DNA of 64,000 nucleotides, from contig WSYH01000267.1 of NCBI GenBank assembly GCA_036426205.1, forward strand, positions 1 to 64,000, written 5' to 3'. The notes under the pieces are model-generated. The model worked only from the letters and a program-made list of their open reading frames with translations, ran no database searches and was not told the origin of the DNA. Shown here piece by piece: positions 1 to 12,499 of the stretch (within the stretch, counting starts at the first letter, position 1; every line of letters begins with the position of its first letter). The stretch comes from Ascaphus truei (Eukaryota > Chordata > Amphibia > Anura > Ascaphidae). The position numbers and the translations under genes were made by a program.

Positions 1-300
1 TGGGAGCTGGGCCGTTTGAGCCCGGGGGGAGTACGAGTGGGCAAGGTCAGTTATCCATGACCTCGAGAGCCCGCTCGCGTAGGGGACACGAGGTCAGCGG
101 TTCGAGGGCCGGCTGACCGTCCCCTCCCCCTCCTGTCAAAGGAGCACACTCTGGCAGGGAGTGCATTTACCCCATTAGGTTTTCTGTATAAATAAATAGC
201 CGCGGCCATTTTACCTCCAGCTCCCGTTTCCTGTCTTTATTTGTACGTTGCATGTGGGTACAAGGCGGGGGGAGAGGGGAACCGCCTGGAACCTCCCTGG
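1..300 (+). other. Possible LTR end, cut by the window edge
   Basis: GC-rich sequence with 'gtataaataaatagccgcgg' resembling a promoter and polyA region, followed by 'gtgggtaca' at about 260. Suggestive of an LTR, but no partner is visible. Confidence 0.25.
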
Positions 301-354
301 TCATGTGACCGCGGAGTGAAATGTGACACCAAGGCAGCATGCTTGTGATACTGG

Positions 355-452
355 GTGTTTCAACCCAAGAGATGTGATGAGGTCACCTAGAGAGAGTGTG
401 TAAAGAGAGAAGAGGTCCCAGGACTGACCGGTGGGTACGCCCACACAGAGAT
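355..452 (-). mobile_element. LINE fragment related to 50.7 kb
   Basis: Matches 50705-50790 ('cccaagagatgtgat', 'aagagagaagaggtcccagg'), the RT-coding part of the CR1/L2-type LINE. Confidence 0.6.
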
Positions 453-529
453 CAATTATAGAGATGATATTAATGTATTGTGAGTTTTAAGGGTTATTTA
501 TTGGCACTTACAGGGTCTTTTTGCAAAAT

Positions 530-700
530 CTTCTAGAGGCAAATCTGGTGCATAATATTTACCAAAGATAAACATGTCCAATGACATCAATGTTATTTGT
601 AACTTAGACAAATCTGGTGCAGTATTTTTGCACCAGTTTTGCCTCATATTTGCAGCAAGTAAAACATGATAAAAGACCCCCCAGTCTCTTTTATTACCAG
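530..700. repeat. Dispersed AT-rich repeat
   Basis: Shares 'aaatctggtgcagtattttt' with 15641-15657 and, inverted, with 19740-19757. Probably a MITE fragment. Confidence 0.4.
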
Positions 701-1490
701 CTTGCATTGGAGTTTCAGTCCAAACGACGCAATGTCCTGGCTTAATGATTGCAGAGAACTGTGACGTTACATAGTAGATGAGGTTGAAAAAAAAGATATA
801 TGGTATGTCCATCAAGTGCAACCAACGCTAAATTTAGATAGATACTTATCCTATATTTGTATTTACATTATTTTGATCCAGAGGAAGGCAAACAGAAAAG
901 TGACAATATATATATATATTGTGTAAAGGAGAGAGGTTTGAAACCGCATACTCTCTGACTCACAGTAAAGGTAACCTTTAAAGCCGGCTAGTAAGGGTAA
1001 AGTATCCCTTGCCGGCGGTGCTTCAGGGCAGAGATTAATGTGTATAGAGCAGAAAAAGAAGCCCACAGCGAGGCACTCAGGTTTACCAGAATATAAATCA
1101 AATTTTATTACATTTTGGTAATAAAGGGGATTTATCCACTTTATTAACAGCCTGTATACTACAGACAGTTCATTTACACCATATTATTCGCGTCAGTGAG
1201 GTCAAGGATATATTGTCCATTGTACATTCTAGTTTGTTGAGTATCATTAGACTCATTTGCTCACTAATATTTAAAGCACAACTTACCTTTCAATGGTTAG
1301 AGTGGTCTTCCTGTTTGCCATAGTCTTTTGGCTTGTTGACTATTTGTCATGGTTACTGTTTATATGCAGTTATATCCTTAGTCCATGTATTTATTTAGTC
1401 ACTTATTGTCTCATTGTGATTCAATTGGACTTTAGCACCATTGTTCTTTTTGTGGTAACATGCAGGGGGTCTATGCTATGTTTTAGCATT
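700..1490. other. AT-rich interval, nothing recognised
   Basis: No supported ORF or element; only a local inverted GCCGGC motif pair near 982 and 1012. Confidence 0.4.
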
Positions 1491-1635
1491 GTCCAAGGGG
1501 AAAAACCTCTCACTGAAGAGAGAGGAAACAGTGGGCACTGCAGGGCAAAAAAACTGCAAAAGGCTGGACTGTACAAAAATAGAAATGCTTTATTAAACCA
1601 TTAGCAGACAAGGATAAAAAGAGGAAGGTCCCCCA

Positions 1636-1688
1636 GTATACTCTGACGCGTTTCACCCGCAATGGGCTTTGTCAAAGAGTGAGGAGTA
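1636..1688 (-). ncRNA. Decayed hammerhead ribozyme (Penelope-type)
   Basis: Minus strand: TTGACAA where CTGANGA is expected, stem II with CCC/GGG pairing, intact GAAAC, self-complementary ACGCGT, C at position 17, and helix I ACTCT/AGAGT. The catalytic G8 is A, so inactive. The surrounding 1500-1745 is probably the rest of the element terminus ('gccggaagtgacgtcac'). Confidence 0.55.
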
Positions 1689-1749
1689 CTCCAGTATTAT
1701 ATAGCAAACTGAGCCGGAAGTGACGTCACCCCCCCCCCTGTGTATGTGG

Positions 1750-2390
1750 AACTCACCCAGAACTCAATTGGGGTAATACCACACACCGGTGGGATGACAG
1801 GAACACCCGGACCCATTCATTAACCCATCAGGCACATGCACAATGGAATCAACATAAACAAAATAACAAAAATACAAAACATAGGTGAACAAATGTGTAA
1901 CCCTTGGGAGCTGAAGTATGATGAAAGAAAAATATGCTCAACCAAAGAAATACAATAAAAATGAGGTGTATCAACATGAAATATATATATATATATATAT
2001 AAACAAAAATTATTAAAACCAAGTAGAAAAAGGGAGGGGGGGAAATTAAATTTGCAAAGTTATGAAATAAACTATATTAGTATAATAACATTAGAGGAGT
2101 ATTTGGATTGATACGTACATGTCTGCTGTATATAGACAATAAGCAATAATACTAACCTTATATTGTCATAAGAATTGAACTAGACATAAACAAAATTATA
2201 AATCTATGATATGTCCAATATACAGTATCCATGTACCCAAATCATGAAAAGTCATAACTCCCACAAGCATATTGAATGGCTACAAGAAACACACCTGATC
2301 AAGAGGAGTGATCAATCTGTAACTAAAAAAAATAATAAATAATAATCATCAATCTGTGAAACATTGGTAACACAGGTTGAACTGAAAAAT
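1750..2390. other. AT-rich interval with (AT)n
   Basis: Contains (AT)11 at 1979-2000. Nothing else recognised. Confidence 0.5.
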
Positions 2391-2394
2391 AACA

Positions 2395-2984
2395 TGAACA
2401 GCACATAATAGAGGCTGACGGCAGAAGCAGGGAGAGGAGAGAGCTGCCAGCTGCTGCTGCCGCCGATGCTGGATCAGTCCTGTATGGGGGTGCTGCTGTG
2501 CCGCCGGGTCTGGGACAGCTGGAAGAGTTATCCCAGCTCACCCCCTCCAGCAGCCGTGGAACCCCTGAGGGGTGCAATTCTCACCAAATAAAATTTTGTA
2601 ACACGATCCACTTATAACGCGATGTGCTTCTTTGGACCCCAAGCACCACGCTATAACGGGGTTGAGCTGTATATATTGTGATACTATCAGGTCTCTCTAG
2701 GTGCTGGAACAGTGCAGTAAGTATGCTTTCTAGCTCACAGAGTTAATCCTCCCTGGAATGGCTGTTGCAGCTGCTGACTAATTAATCAGGATGGACTCCC
2801 TCAGTGAATAAGGAAGTGTTTAAGGCAAACATAGAGTGATGCCATGTGTGAGAGATTGCTGCCACAGAGACGCATGCTGAGAGACTGAGTGTCACGGAGA
2901 GTGAGAGAGACTGGCTGTTTTCCCTCAGAGAAGGGGACAGAGAAGCGGTCTCCCCAGCTGTGGAAGTGACACAGTGGACCTACA
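2395..2984. other. Mixed repeat DNA upstream of Tc1
   Basis: 2590-2670 resembles a small MITE end ('cgctataacggggttgag'). 2700-2980 is purine-rich, leader-like sequence of unknown origin. Confidence 0.3.
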
Positions 2985-4135
2985 GAGGAGTTTCTTTTCT
3001 TTGTCAGCCATTCTGTTGTAGATTTGCTGGTGTGCTTGGGATCATGACCCAATTTCAGCCAAGCTTTAGCTGTCAGACAGATGGCCTCAAATTTGACTCT
3101 AGAATACTTTGGTATACAGAGGAGTTCATGGTCGACTCAATGACTGCAAGTTTCCCAGGTCTGTGGCTGCAAAACAAGCCCAAATCATCACCCCTACACC
3201 ATCGTGCTTGATAGTTGGTATGAGGTGTTTGTGCTGATATGTTGTGTTTGGTTTTCACCAAACGTGGCACTGTACATTATGGCCAAACATCTCCACTTTG
3301 GTCTCGTCTGTCCAAAGGACATTGTTCCAGAAGTCTTGTGGTTTGTTCAGATGCAACTTTGCAAACCTAAGCCGTGCTGCCATGTTCTTTATAGAGAGAA
3401 GAAGCTTTCTCCTTGCAACCGTTCCAAACAAACTATACTTGTTCAGTCTTTTTCTAATTGAACTGTCATGAACTTTAACATTTAACATGCTAACTGAGGC
3501 CTGTAGAGTCTTAGATGTAATTCTGTTTTTTTTTTGCAATTTCTCTGAGCATTGCACGGTCTGACCTTGGGGTGAATTTGCTGGGACGTCCACTCCTGGG
3601 AAGATTGGCAATTGTCTTGAATGTTTTCCACTTTTGAATAATCGTTCTCACTGTAAAATTATGGACTTTAAATTGTTTGGAAATGGCCTTATAACCCTTC
3701 CCAGATTGATCGGCAGCAACAATTGCTTCTCTAAGATCATTGCTGATGTCTTTCCTCCTTAACATTGTGTTAACACACACCTGAATGCTCCAGACTAGCA
3801 AACTGCTAAAACTTCGGCTTTTATAGAGGTGGTCACACTTGCTGATGATCAATTAATCAAGGGCATTTGATTAGCAGCACCTGTCTGCTACTTAGCATCT
3901 TAATTCCTATGGAAGCAGTAAGGGTGTCCTTAGTTTTTCACACATAACTTCTCCATTTTGGCTTTTTTTTTGTTAAATAAATCATGACACGTTATAATAT
4001 GTCATGTGTTGGTGTTCATCTGAGGTTGTATTTACCTAATTTTAAGACCTGCTAAGGAACAGATGATTGTTATTATGTCCTGATATGTAAAACCATGGAA
4101 TTCAAAGAGGGTGTACTTTCTTTTTCACACAACTG
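2985..4135 (-). pseudogene. Tc1/mariner transposon, 3'-truncated, transposase broken
   Basis: DDE transposon on the minus strand. The intact end is at 4135, reading 'cagttgtgtgaaaaagaaag' inward and flanked by a TA. The transposase starts near 3760 with the paired-type HTH ('LRRKDISNDLREAIVAADQS', 'YKAISKQF', 'NLPRSGRPSKF'). The first catalytic Asp follows in 'FWNNVLWTDETKVEMFG' (about 3270-3310), then 'GKLAVIESTMNSSVYQSIL' and the second Asp in 'DPKHTSKSTTEWL' (about 2990-3050). Several frames are needed. Sequence homology stops at about 2985, before the third catalytic residue and the second terminal repeat. Not mobile by itself. Confidence 0.9.
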
Positions 4136-4142
4136 TATATAT

Positions 4143-4349
4143 CCCTTGCTGCAGTGGAAGCACTGTATGCTATGTGATAATGGTGAAACGCAGGATTGTA
4201 GACCTGTCTAAGACGTGAATATGCTCACAAGTGATCTTTTTATTTGATATATATATCAAATGGAAATATTACTGTGTGATCATTTGCATTAGACAGGTTG
4301 CAACCCTGCCTTTCACCATTATCGCCCAGCATACAGTGCTTCCACTGCA
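4143..4349. mobile_element. Foldback MITE
   Basis: Two ~100-bp arms in inverted orientation around an ATATATATAT centre (4244-4253). The arms start and end at 'cttgctgcagtggaagcact' and its complement. A related single arm lies at 38602-38710. Non-coding, class II by structure. Confidence 0.7.
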
Positions 4350-4500
4350 GCAAGGGATTCTGGGAAATTACATGCAAATGAGCACACAGTGCCACCTTTT
4401 GCTTCAAATCCATTTTAACATGGATCCCTATAAGCGTATGCTTGCTGCATTGCAAAGCTTTTCAGCACAGCCTGGGTTAAGATGCATAGCCAGTAAACCT

Positions 4501-4547
4501 ACCCACAGACAGCTGTTTTGACCTTTTGGGTCTCATCAGTGTGAGGC
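4501..4547 (-). ncRNA. Hammerhead ribozyme, one core base changed
   Basis: Minus strand: CTGATGA core (4533-4539), stem II GACC/GGTC with a CAAAA loop, then AAAA where GAAA is required (the G is A, consistent with CpG decay). A self-complementary stem III ACAGCTGT (4509-4516) and C at position 17 (4508) follow. Helix I pairs CACA with TGTG. Recognisable Penelope-type ribozyme, probably inactive. Confidence 0.6.
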
Positions 4548-4679
4548 TGGTTACACTGGCTTTGGAATTTGAAGCTTTGGACAGGCACCCACCACACATT
4601 ATTTAAGTTATGGTGGGTTAAAAAAGTGACAAAAAAACCTTCACCGTATATACTGTATATATATTCTTTTAACCTTATT

Positions 4680-4735
4680 TGAAACCAGGGCTCCACTGAA
4701 GCTGAACCGTTGCATTCCAAGCGACAGGGACCCCT
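4680..4735. repeat. Dispersed 'ctgaaccg' repeat, copy 1
   Basis: Shares 'gctgaaccg' and 'agggacccctg' with copies at 18665-18735, 35160-35215 and 38503-38555. Short self-complementary repeat, not assigned. Confidence 0.5.
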
Positions 4736-4739
4736 GGGT

Positions 4740-7380
4740 TATTGTCCAGCAGAAACAATATGTCCACTGGGGTCAACTACACTCTGGCTGCCAACAGACA
4801 CCATCATGGCCTGACATTGCAGGTTTTGATTGCATGACCTCCGAACCATCTTTGTCTTTTCTTGCAAGTAGTGTCAAAAGACCCCTGGAGTGTTGAGTTC
4901 CTCAGTTCAGCTCCGGAGGTCCCATAGGTTTATATGATGTAAAAAAACAACAACAACTTTCCTTTGCGGTGATTGCTGCTTTAAGTTGACATCTTCATGT
5001 GGTTTGCATTCCTTGTGTCAAAGTATCAATATGCTGTGCATCAACTTGGCTCATCTTGTTTCATTGAGAGGGATTTTGTAGCTGTGAGGATGGTTAGTTT
5101 ATTGGTCTTTAAATAAGACGTGCCAGTGTTAGCACCCGTGGGCGTTCTTTCCTGTTCTTTCCAATTGAATCTGCCAGGTCTGACCTGGTGTTCACCTCCG
5201 GTTCCCAAAGGAGCCGCATTAGATGCAAGAAACTCAAGTAACAAGTATTTAACGCTAATGTAAAGCTAGAGGAAAGTCCCTCAACACATCAAGGAGTAAA
5301 TTACATTGTCTTGTTGCATACCTCAGAGATTTATTCATACCTCCTCAAATGCACTTGCAGACTATTGCATTGGTAGTCACTGGGTTATTTGGAAATATGT
5401 GACAATAATCCCCCGCACAATATTTGTTTTTTTTAATGTGTATTTTTTCCAATAATGCATAAATAGATAATGGCTGGGAGCCGCATTATTGCTGAAGAGT
5501 TGATCCATGAGAATACTGTACCTGGGACACTGTATTCCTCCCACTGTTTAGCAGAGGTCGGCTGGCCTGGTACAATGTATTAAAACAGCGAAGTGAAGAG
5601 AGAAGTCAAGGGCATTGCTGAATGTGTTTTCTTTGTGCCTCCCTTTCCCTTTTTTCTTTTTTTTTTATTGCTGTTACTTTGTAAATGCCAAATCCATTTC
5701 TCATAATGCTGCGATTGTACATACATCACTGTGTGTGCATGTGTAGATTATATATTAATAGTGCTGCACAGGCGCTGTTTTTTTCCTATCAGTCTCTGTT
5801 CCAGAACTGTAAATGTTATTTATGATAGTTCCTGCCATCGCATAATTAGCTTAATAAATACATCACGTTGTGTTCTCTCACCTATTTTGTCATGGAATAC
5901 TTGTAAAGGATTTCACTTTGACTATAAAAGGTATCCAAATTCTGCAAAATGATTATGCAGCATTACACTCAGGACAGGAGGACACCGGGAACTGAACTAC
6001 ATCAGGATTTTGGACACCAGGAAAAATAGCTTGAATGAGACCTGAGGATTCATGACTAACTATTGAAACCTTTAACAACTACAGCACATGAGGGGATGAT
6101 ATCTACAGCTCTAGTCACACTTCTACCGGTTCACACCCCACACAGATACCTGAGGAAAATACCCCTGCCTCAGTATACTAATCATTGGGTGAATACCTCA
6201 CAGGACAATACTCCAGCTACAGTTTTCTAATCTTCTGGACACCTTATTTGCAGATGGTGGCCCATGGTGTGATGAGCCTCATGTGCTATATATTCCAGTC
6301 TCCCATCTTCAGTTTAGGGATCAGATATGATGAATAGAGCTCTGTAGCCCCGCAGCTACTAAATGATTTATATGTTGGTCCGTTGAAAGGTGTCACAACC
6401 TATATTTTTATAATACTTTCCTGTGACCTTCCTACGGGTTGCTTTGCTTAGGTCATACAGTATGTGGGTAGCAATGTTTAATATTGCTATACATTGGTGC
6501 ATTGCTGCATATTTGCATTCACGACAAATCCTTGCATGGTCAGCAATTTCTGGCAATATCTCCAAGTCCACGTGATTAACCGACATTGGATTTAATTGCC
6601 ACATATCAAATACCTAGCTACTTGGTTGTTCTATTTTTTAGGAGGGGAAAGGTTTTTGAGCAAAAGTGAACTAAGGACTTTGGCATCTTTACTAGGTTAA
6701 ATGTAGCTGATTGACACTTTTTTAAACAAAAAAATCGGACATGTTTTTGTAACCCCATTTGTGATTACTATGGCCTTAAGGGGTTTCTGAGTGGGCCCCT
6801 ATAAGAAACAGGTGCAGAGGTACACTCAGCGAGACAGTTTTGGGGAAATTAAAACATGGCATTATTTAGCCTGTCTCTTTAGACAGGCAAAGCGCTTATC
6901 CCTGTGTAAGGGCTAACTCACTTCCCTAATCCTTCTCTGCAAGACTGGTAGGAAAAGCCCCTTACCAATCTACAACCCCAAAGTCTCCAGAGGTACCTCA
7001 ATGCAGGTGGCCTTTTATGTCAGTCTCTGGGTCCGGGTCTGGATTGTGGTCTGCTTGAGGGTTCAGCCTCTGGCAGGTTCCTGCGTCCTCTGTGTCCAGG
7101 CATAGCAGTTTGGTCCCTTCGGGTCTTGCTGTCATCACACCTTGCGGAGATGAAAGATGAGTTGGCTATAGTAGCTGTATGTATTAACCCTAGTTTCATA
7201 TCTAGGTCACGTGCTCACTTGTATTCTGTTTGTGACATGTGGTACAGTATATGGGGACAGATTTAGGGAAGATATTGTTCATTTTAAGGACCTTTACGAA
7301 AAGAGCTGTGTTTTAACCCTTGTCCCATATGCAGGTCATGTGCTTACAGGTGTGACGTACGTGTCACTTCCCATCAAATT
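4740..7380. other. No gene recognised
   Basis: AT-rich. 6775-7180 has LTR-like composition (direct pieces 'gtctctttagacaggc', 'ccccttaccaatctacaacc') but no bounded element. Short frames here show no family resemblance. Confidence 0.4.
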
Positions 7381-7384
7381 TTAG

Positions 7385-7930
7385 ATCACCTACAAAGTTC
7401 TGCTTTTTACGTTCAGTGGCCTCCACTCATCTGCTCCTTCCTACATTTCAGCTTTGATCTCTCGTTATGCCCCCGCTCAGCTCCTGCACTCTACCCATAA
7501 CTATCTCCTTTCCACCTCTCTCACCTTTACTGCTCTCTCACCTTAAACCTTTTTCCTCACTGCCCATTACATGTGGAACTCCCTCACACTCAGTATATGC
7601 CAATCACCTTCTCTTCCCAACTTAAAGTCAAACTTTAAAGCTCACCTCTTAAATTAAGCATTTCAATAACCTAGATTCATAGCTACTATCCCATACCCAC
7701 TGTCGCTTCTACCAACCATTGTGGCCAAGCACTGCCACCTACTGCACTTATTCCCTCACCTGCTATCTCTGTATGTCTCCCAACATTGTAAGATCTCCGG
7801 GGCAGGGATTTCCTTTCCTACTGTCTGATGTTATTTGTTGCACTAATTTTATTATAATTCCCTTTACTGTATTGTCTCTTTTGTAATACGCTGAGTACAC
7901 TGTGGGTGCTGAATAATTAAAGATATACAT
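7385..7930 (+). mobile_element. CR1/L2-type LINE 3' end
   Basis: The first 110 bp translate to the LINE C-terminus seen at 50.1 kb ('FSGLHSSAPSYISALISRYA'), in + orientation. A 3' UTR follows with 'gtaagatctccggggcaggg' and 'gtacactgtgggtgctgaat'. Truncated on the 5' side. Confidence 0.75.
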
Positions 7931-8109
7931 CTCTCTCCCACCCCCCCCCCCTACCCGCCACAAGCTCAGGGCACTATTTTGTTTGGTATTGGTCAAATGG
8001 TTTTGTTTGCAATAGTCTGATGAGTAGGCAATAAGATTAATTAGGAATTTATAGAACAAATATTTTCTAGCAGGGGATGGATGCATAGTTAAAAAAAAAG
8101 GGTGGGATC

Positions 8110-10050
8110 TTGCTCTATCAATCGAACCCCTAGCGACCAAAATAAGAGAAAAAAAAAAGTATCAAGGGGATTCGAATTGCCGAAAAAGAATATAAAATGT
8201 CCCTGTTTGCCGATGATGTGATCCTGACCCTCGCTGACCCCCACATCTCTCTACAGTCCAATTATAAATACAAGTGGAGCTCCACCCACATCAAATATCT
8301 AGGTGTGAAAATCTCAAATTCCTATAGATCCCTTTACCACCATAACTACCCCCTCCCCCCCCCCCCCCCCTGTTATTCGACCAGATCAAAAAAGATCTGA
8401 ACTCTTGGAAAAAGCTCCAAATCTCCTGGTTTGGAAGAATAGTATCAATCAAAATGAATGTTCTCCCAAGACTACTCTACTCCTTCCAAACCCTCCCCAT
8501 AGCTGTCCTATCAGCGGCTCTGAAGAATATCCAAGCCCTCATCTTCCAATTTATTTGGAAGGACAATAGACGGGTCCCAAGATCAGTGATGCTAGCCCCA
8601 AAAATGAGAGGGGGGTGAGGGTCCCCGATGTGATCAGATACTATCTCGCGGTGCAGCTGAAGCAGGCTGTAGTTTGGAATTACGACTCGGCCTCCGCCTG
8701 TTGGCTAGAAATAGAGTCACATTACGCGGCTCCCCTGCCCCTGCAGGTATCCCTATGGTCCCCAGGGAGTAAGGAGGGAGGTCCACGACGGTTTAATCTA
8801 AGAGCAATGAGATGCACGTGGGACGTCTGGCTTAAAAGCAAAGGGAAGTATGGCCTGTTAGCTATGCCCTCTCAACTCACCCCGTCTTTGGAAACCCGAT
8901 CTTCCCACCTGGGTGTTCCCCCAGACAATTTGACCAATTTCAAGGTCTTAATATTAGGCTGGTTGCTGATCTGCTGAAGAAAGGAGAGATTCTCTCCTTC
9001 CAGGAACTTCGAGACAAATATCAGGCACAAGATCTGCATTTGTTCAAGTTCCTACAAATCAGGCATTTCCTTCTATCCCTCTCCCAAAATTCTAAATTCC
9101 CTGCACTAACCAAATTCGAATCCCTATGCATTTCAGGCATCTATCAGAGGGGACTAATCTCAGAGATCTATGGGGGGATGGAGTTGGCATCTGAACCCCC
9201 GAATCACCGATACATGCAAAAATGGTCCGCGGACCTTAACCTAACATTTGACTTGGACGATTGGGAGGATGTCTGGGAATCGGCTTCCAAATCATCAATT
9301 TGCACTATAATAAAAGAGAACATCTTCAAAATTCTATTCCAGTGGTACCTGACCCCGGCTAGGCTGAGCCAGATCTTCCCCGGCACACCAGACCTGTGCT
9401 GGAGGGGATGTGGTCAAAAGGGAGACATGGCCCATATTTGGTGGTCATGTTCAGAGATACAGAGGTTCTGGACCATAATCCAGACGCTACTCCGAGAAAC
9501 CTTGGGGCTGCTATTCCCTTTGGACCCCCTGACTTATCTGCTGGGCAAACCTATGGATGGGCTCCCCTCGCCTCTATCCAGGTTGGTCTCCTCCATCCTG
9601 ACAGCAGCCAGATGCTCGGTCGCAGCAGCCTGGAAACAGACCAAAGCTCCCGCGAAAAACACGGTAAGCAGAAGGATAGACACGGTAATGTCTATGGAGA
9701 AGCTCACAGCCATGGTCCATAAAAAAAATGCCACAGTTCTGGAAAACTTGGGATCCCTGGCTAGGTCCGCAAGTTCTGGGCCTCCATCGAGTCTAGACTA
9801 CGTAGACGTGAGCGGGTGGGGGAAACGGAGGCCACCAGGGACTCCCCCCCCCCCCCCCTCCTTATCCATTCCTTCACTATCGGTACATCTCCCCTCCCTC
9901 TACCCCTCCCTTCTCTGCTTTCTTTCTTTCTAATAGGAAAAAGTTTACTATTGGTCAACACCTTGTAACACTCATTCATGGTGTCATGTGCCTATGACAC
10001 CGCTGTACCTATGTAAGTATATGTTTGTTGCCAATAAAAAAAAAGATTCA
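8110..10050 (+). pseudogene. 5'-truncated L1 LINE, ORF2 C-terminal half, broken
   Basis: Starts inside RT at 'MSLFADDVILTLADPH' (8197) with the FADD box. Continues as 'HIKYLGVKISN', 'ISWFGRIVSIKMNVLPRLLY' and 'IFQFIWKD' (8400-8620), then a 3' frame with an L1-type C-terminal knuckle 'CWRGCGQKGDMAHIWWSC' (C-x3-C-x7-H-x4-C, about 9397-9450). A poly-C run and several frame changes disrupt the ORF. A short A-rich tail precedes a 15-bp target duplication: 'aaaaagggtgggatc' at 8095-8109 and again at 10051-10065. A classic 5'-truncated target-primed insertion. Confidence 0.88.
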
Positions 10051-10189
10051 AAAAAGGGTGGGATCCACTGCTCTAAAGATTAATTTTCCTTCCAATAACG
10101 TGCAGTTTAAAAGTTAGAGATAAACATAACCCTCCTTACCCGGCTCTAAAAGAGGTCACATCAAATTGATTATATCTAATGTCAGTGCA

Positions 10190-10889
10190 CGGTATCTTAG
10201 GCCTTTGCAGGGTGCTGGGTAGGTGCAGGCTGGGTGTGAATTAGCAGAAAGTAAAAAGATGGGTGTCAAGAAAACACAGGTGCTTTATTGACATATAGTG
10301 CATCTAGCCAAAACTTGTGGCAAGCAATAGTGTACTGGACTTCATTCCCTGATAGTTTCCACTGTTATTCTGGGAAGGTACAGTAAATAAGAGCACATCA
10401 TAAACAATATTGTGTTGACCGCTTGCAAGGTGGCTATGATGCATTGAGAACTCGCTGAATGGGCAGATTCTATATAAATATGGGCTGCAGTGTTGGCAAC
10501 TCTGTGAGGACAGTAGTGATCAGTCTGTAGTAGGGGCAACACCAAAACCAGACAAGTGGCATCCCACTTCCACAACTTAAGGTCTCCATTCCTTTATTAG
10601 GTGCTATTTTAAAGGGGCACGTTACTAACTGAAAACAACAAACGGTGACAGGACACATCTTAATACACATTACACAGAAACTATATACAGGACTCACGGT
10701 GAGGATCCCAGTCAGAACTCTGAAGAACCTGTTTCTGAAACATAAAGGGCGGCTACATATACCCTTACATTGACATCATACATCACATGATATGGACGGG
10801 AGGGAAGTAACCTGAGTCAGCCCACACAGATAGCCCCTTAAGGCACATAATCCCTTACAGAACTAGTAGTCCCCAAAGAGGGGGCTACA
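10190..10889 (-). mobile_element. Putative LTR, minus strand
   Basis: On the minus strand begins TGTAGCCCCC at 10889 and contains AATAAA near 10598, like the other TGTAG-type LTRs here. The other end is not resolved. Confidence 0.35.
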
Positions 10890-11540
10890 TAAATATTCGG
10901 GAAATTATTTGGTAAAGTTGCTGATCTGCTCTAAAGGAAAATCAAAATACTTGTACTGTACAAGTATTTAATTTAGTCCATAAAGTATAAGGACGCAGAG
11001 GGTGGAGAATGGAAAACCTTAGGTGGAATTGATGCCAGAAGGCTCAGCAATTCATACTGACCTGCACATAAAAACTCAAGGGGGTCTGACTGGAAAATGT
11101 GGAAATCTCTTCACCTTCCATTGACTTTCTTTGGATTGAGGGGATTTTTCTTCAGAGAGAACAGTTTACAATGTTTACTCTTTCAGCAACTTATGAGAGT
11201 CCCCCTCCGAAATAGGGAGACCTTCCCAGTGTGCTGTAATGGTATCAAAAGGTCAGCAGCAGATCCTCGCCCATGCTTTTGTTTTGTACAAACTGGATTC
11301 TCCTAAAGTGCACTTCACCACTGGGAAAATTAAGGAATAAATAACAATTCACAGAGATTGCTGCCTCCTCGAAAACATAAGGGTTTATTTCCCAGGGTCC
11401 AGGATATCCGTGCTAACCTAGTACACATGAATTAATGTCACATTTGAAGTGCTTGAACATACTGGCCCTTATTTACTAAGCAGTCTTTTGCCGTAAGACA
11501 CCTCCCGCAGCTGGAAGACACCTTACAGCCCATTGACTTG
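10890..11540. other. No gene recognised
   Basis: Unassigned AT-rich sequence. 11465-11540 shares the 'tttactaagcagt...gccgtaagacacc' style repeat with 16690-16750 and 12970-13170. Confidence 0.4.
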
Positions 11541-11543
11541 AAT

Positions 11544-11898
11544 GGGCATTAAAGCTGCAGTTCAGTCTTTTTTTTTTTTTTTATTTCTTTTTTTACTTCA
11601 ATAGTTTCATGTGGGCAATCTCTAATTACCTAAAGAACTGCATAGCTGCCGGTCAATTCGTTCTCCGTCTATTGATCGGCGAAATTTGGCGACATCTTTA
11701 AATATGGGGAATGTAAATCGTTGCTATAGGAACAAGCATGCTTGTTAAAATAGAATACAAGAAAATTGGTCTTTCAAAGTTGTTTTTTTTAAAACAGAAA
11801 ATGCTAAAAGTATTTTTTCTTACTACAGAACTGATTTATTTAAAAAAAACACACATGCAGGATATTGCCTGAACTGCAGCTTTAAGGTATCTTACGGC
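11544..11898. mobile_element. TTAA-flanked MITE (piggyBac or Kolobok type)
   Basis: TTAA at both ends. Terminal inverted repeat 'agctgcagttcag' at the left and 'ctgaactgcagct' at the right. Non-coding. A diverged inverted copy lies at 15846-16357. Confidence 0.65.
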
Positions 11899-12184
11899 AC
11901 TTGGGCAAGTGAATCAAAATCAAAACACTTAAAGGTGTAATCCACTGAAATGTATTTTTCAAGAGACAGAAAAGAAATGTGCTCTTAGGGCTGTTATATA
12001 GTGGCCGCGTGCGCTACCCCATGCGTATGCACAGCAGTTATAATTGGCTGAGGTTAGTCAACCCTTCTATACAAGGGCCGCGCGCGCGCAGCAGTGAGCG
12101 TGCATCCGGCGCTGACAGCGGAGAAGACGGGGAATAGAATGATTTTGTGCCGCTACCGGCGCTGAAATTTATGGATATGTGTAT

Positions 12185-12201
12185 GTATGCGTGCATGCGT
12201 G

Positions 12202-12236
<35 letters not shown>

Positions 12237-12390
12237 GTGTATATGTATGTGTGTGTCTGCACAATATTAATAAATATTTTATTTTTACCAATGTGTTTTT
12301 TTTTAATAAATAATAAATTAAACATAAATACACACACACACACACACACATATATACATACACATACATACACACATAAATACACATAAA
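12185..12390. repeat. (GT)n ... (CA)n inverted microsatellite pair
   Basis: (GT)n at 12197-12240 and (CA)n at 12330-12350 with TA/CA extension, separated by an AT-rich spacer, so the strand can fold back. Frames through it on both strands are artefacts. Confidence 0.9.
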
Positions 12391-12499
12391 CACACAGTAC
12401 CTTCTCAGCTCACATCTCAGAACATACACACAAAAAGCATGCAGCACATGCACGCGTGTTCGCACTGGCGCGCGCGCACGGCCGCACACACTATATAAC

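Noticed and set aside
3204..3471. Plus-strand frames over the Tc1 region
   Set aside because: Shadows of the minus-strand transposase.
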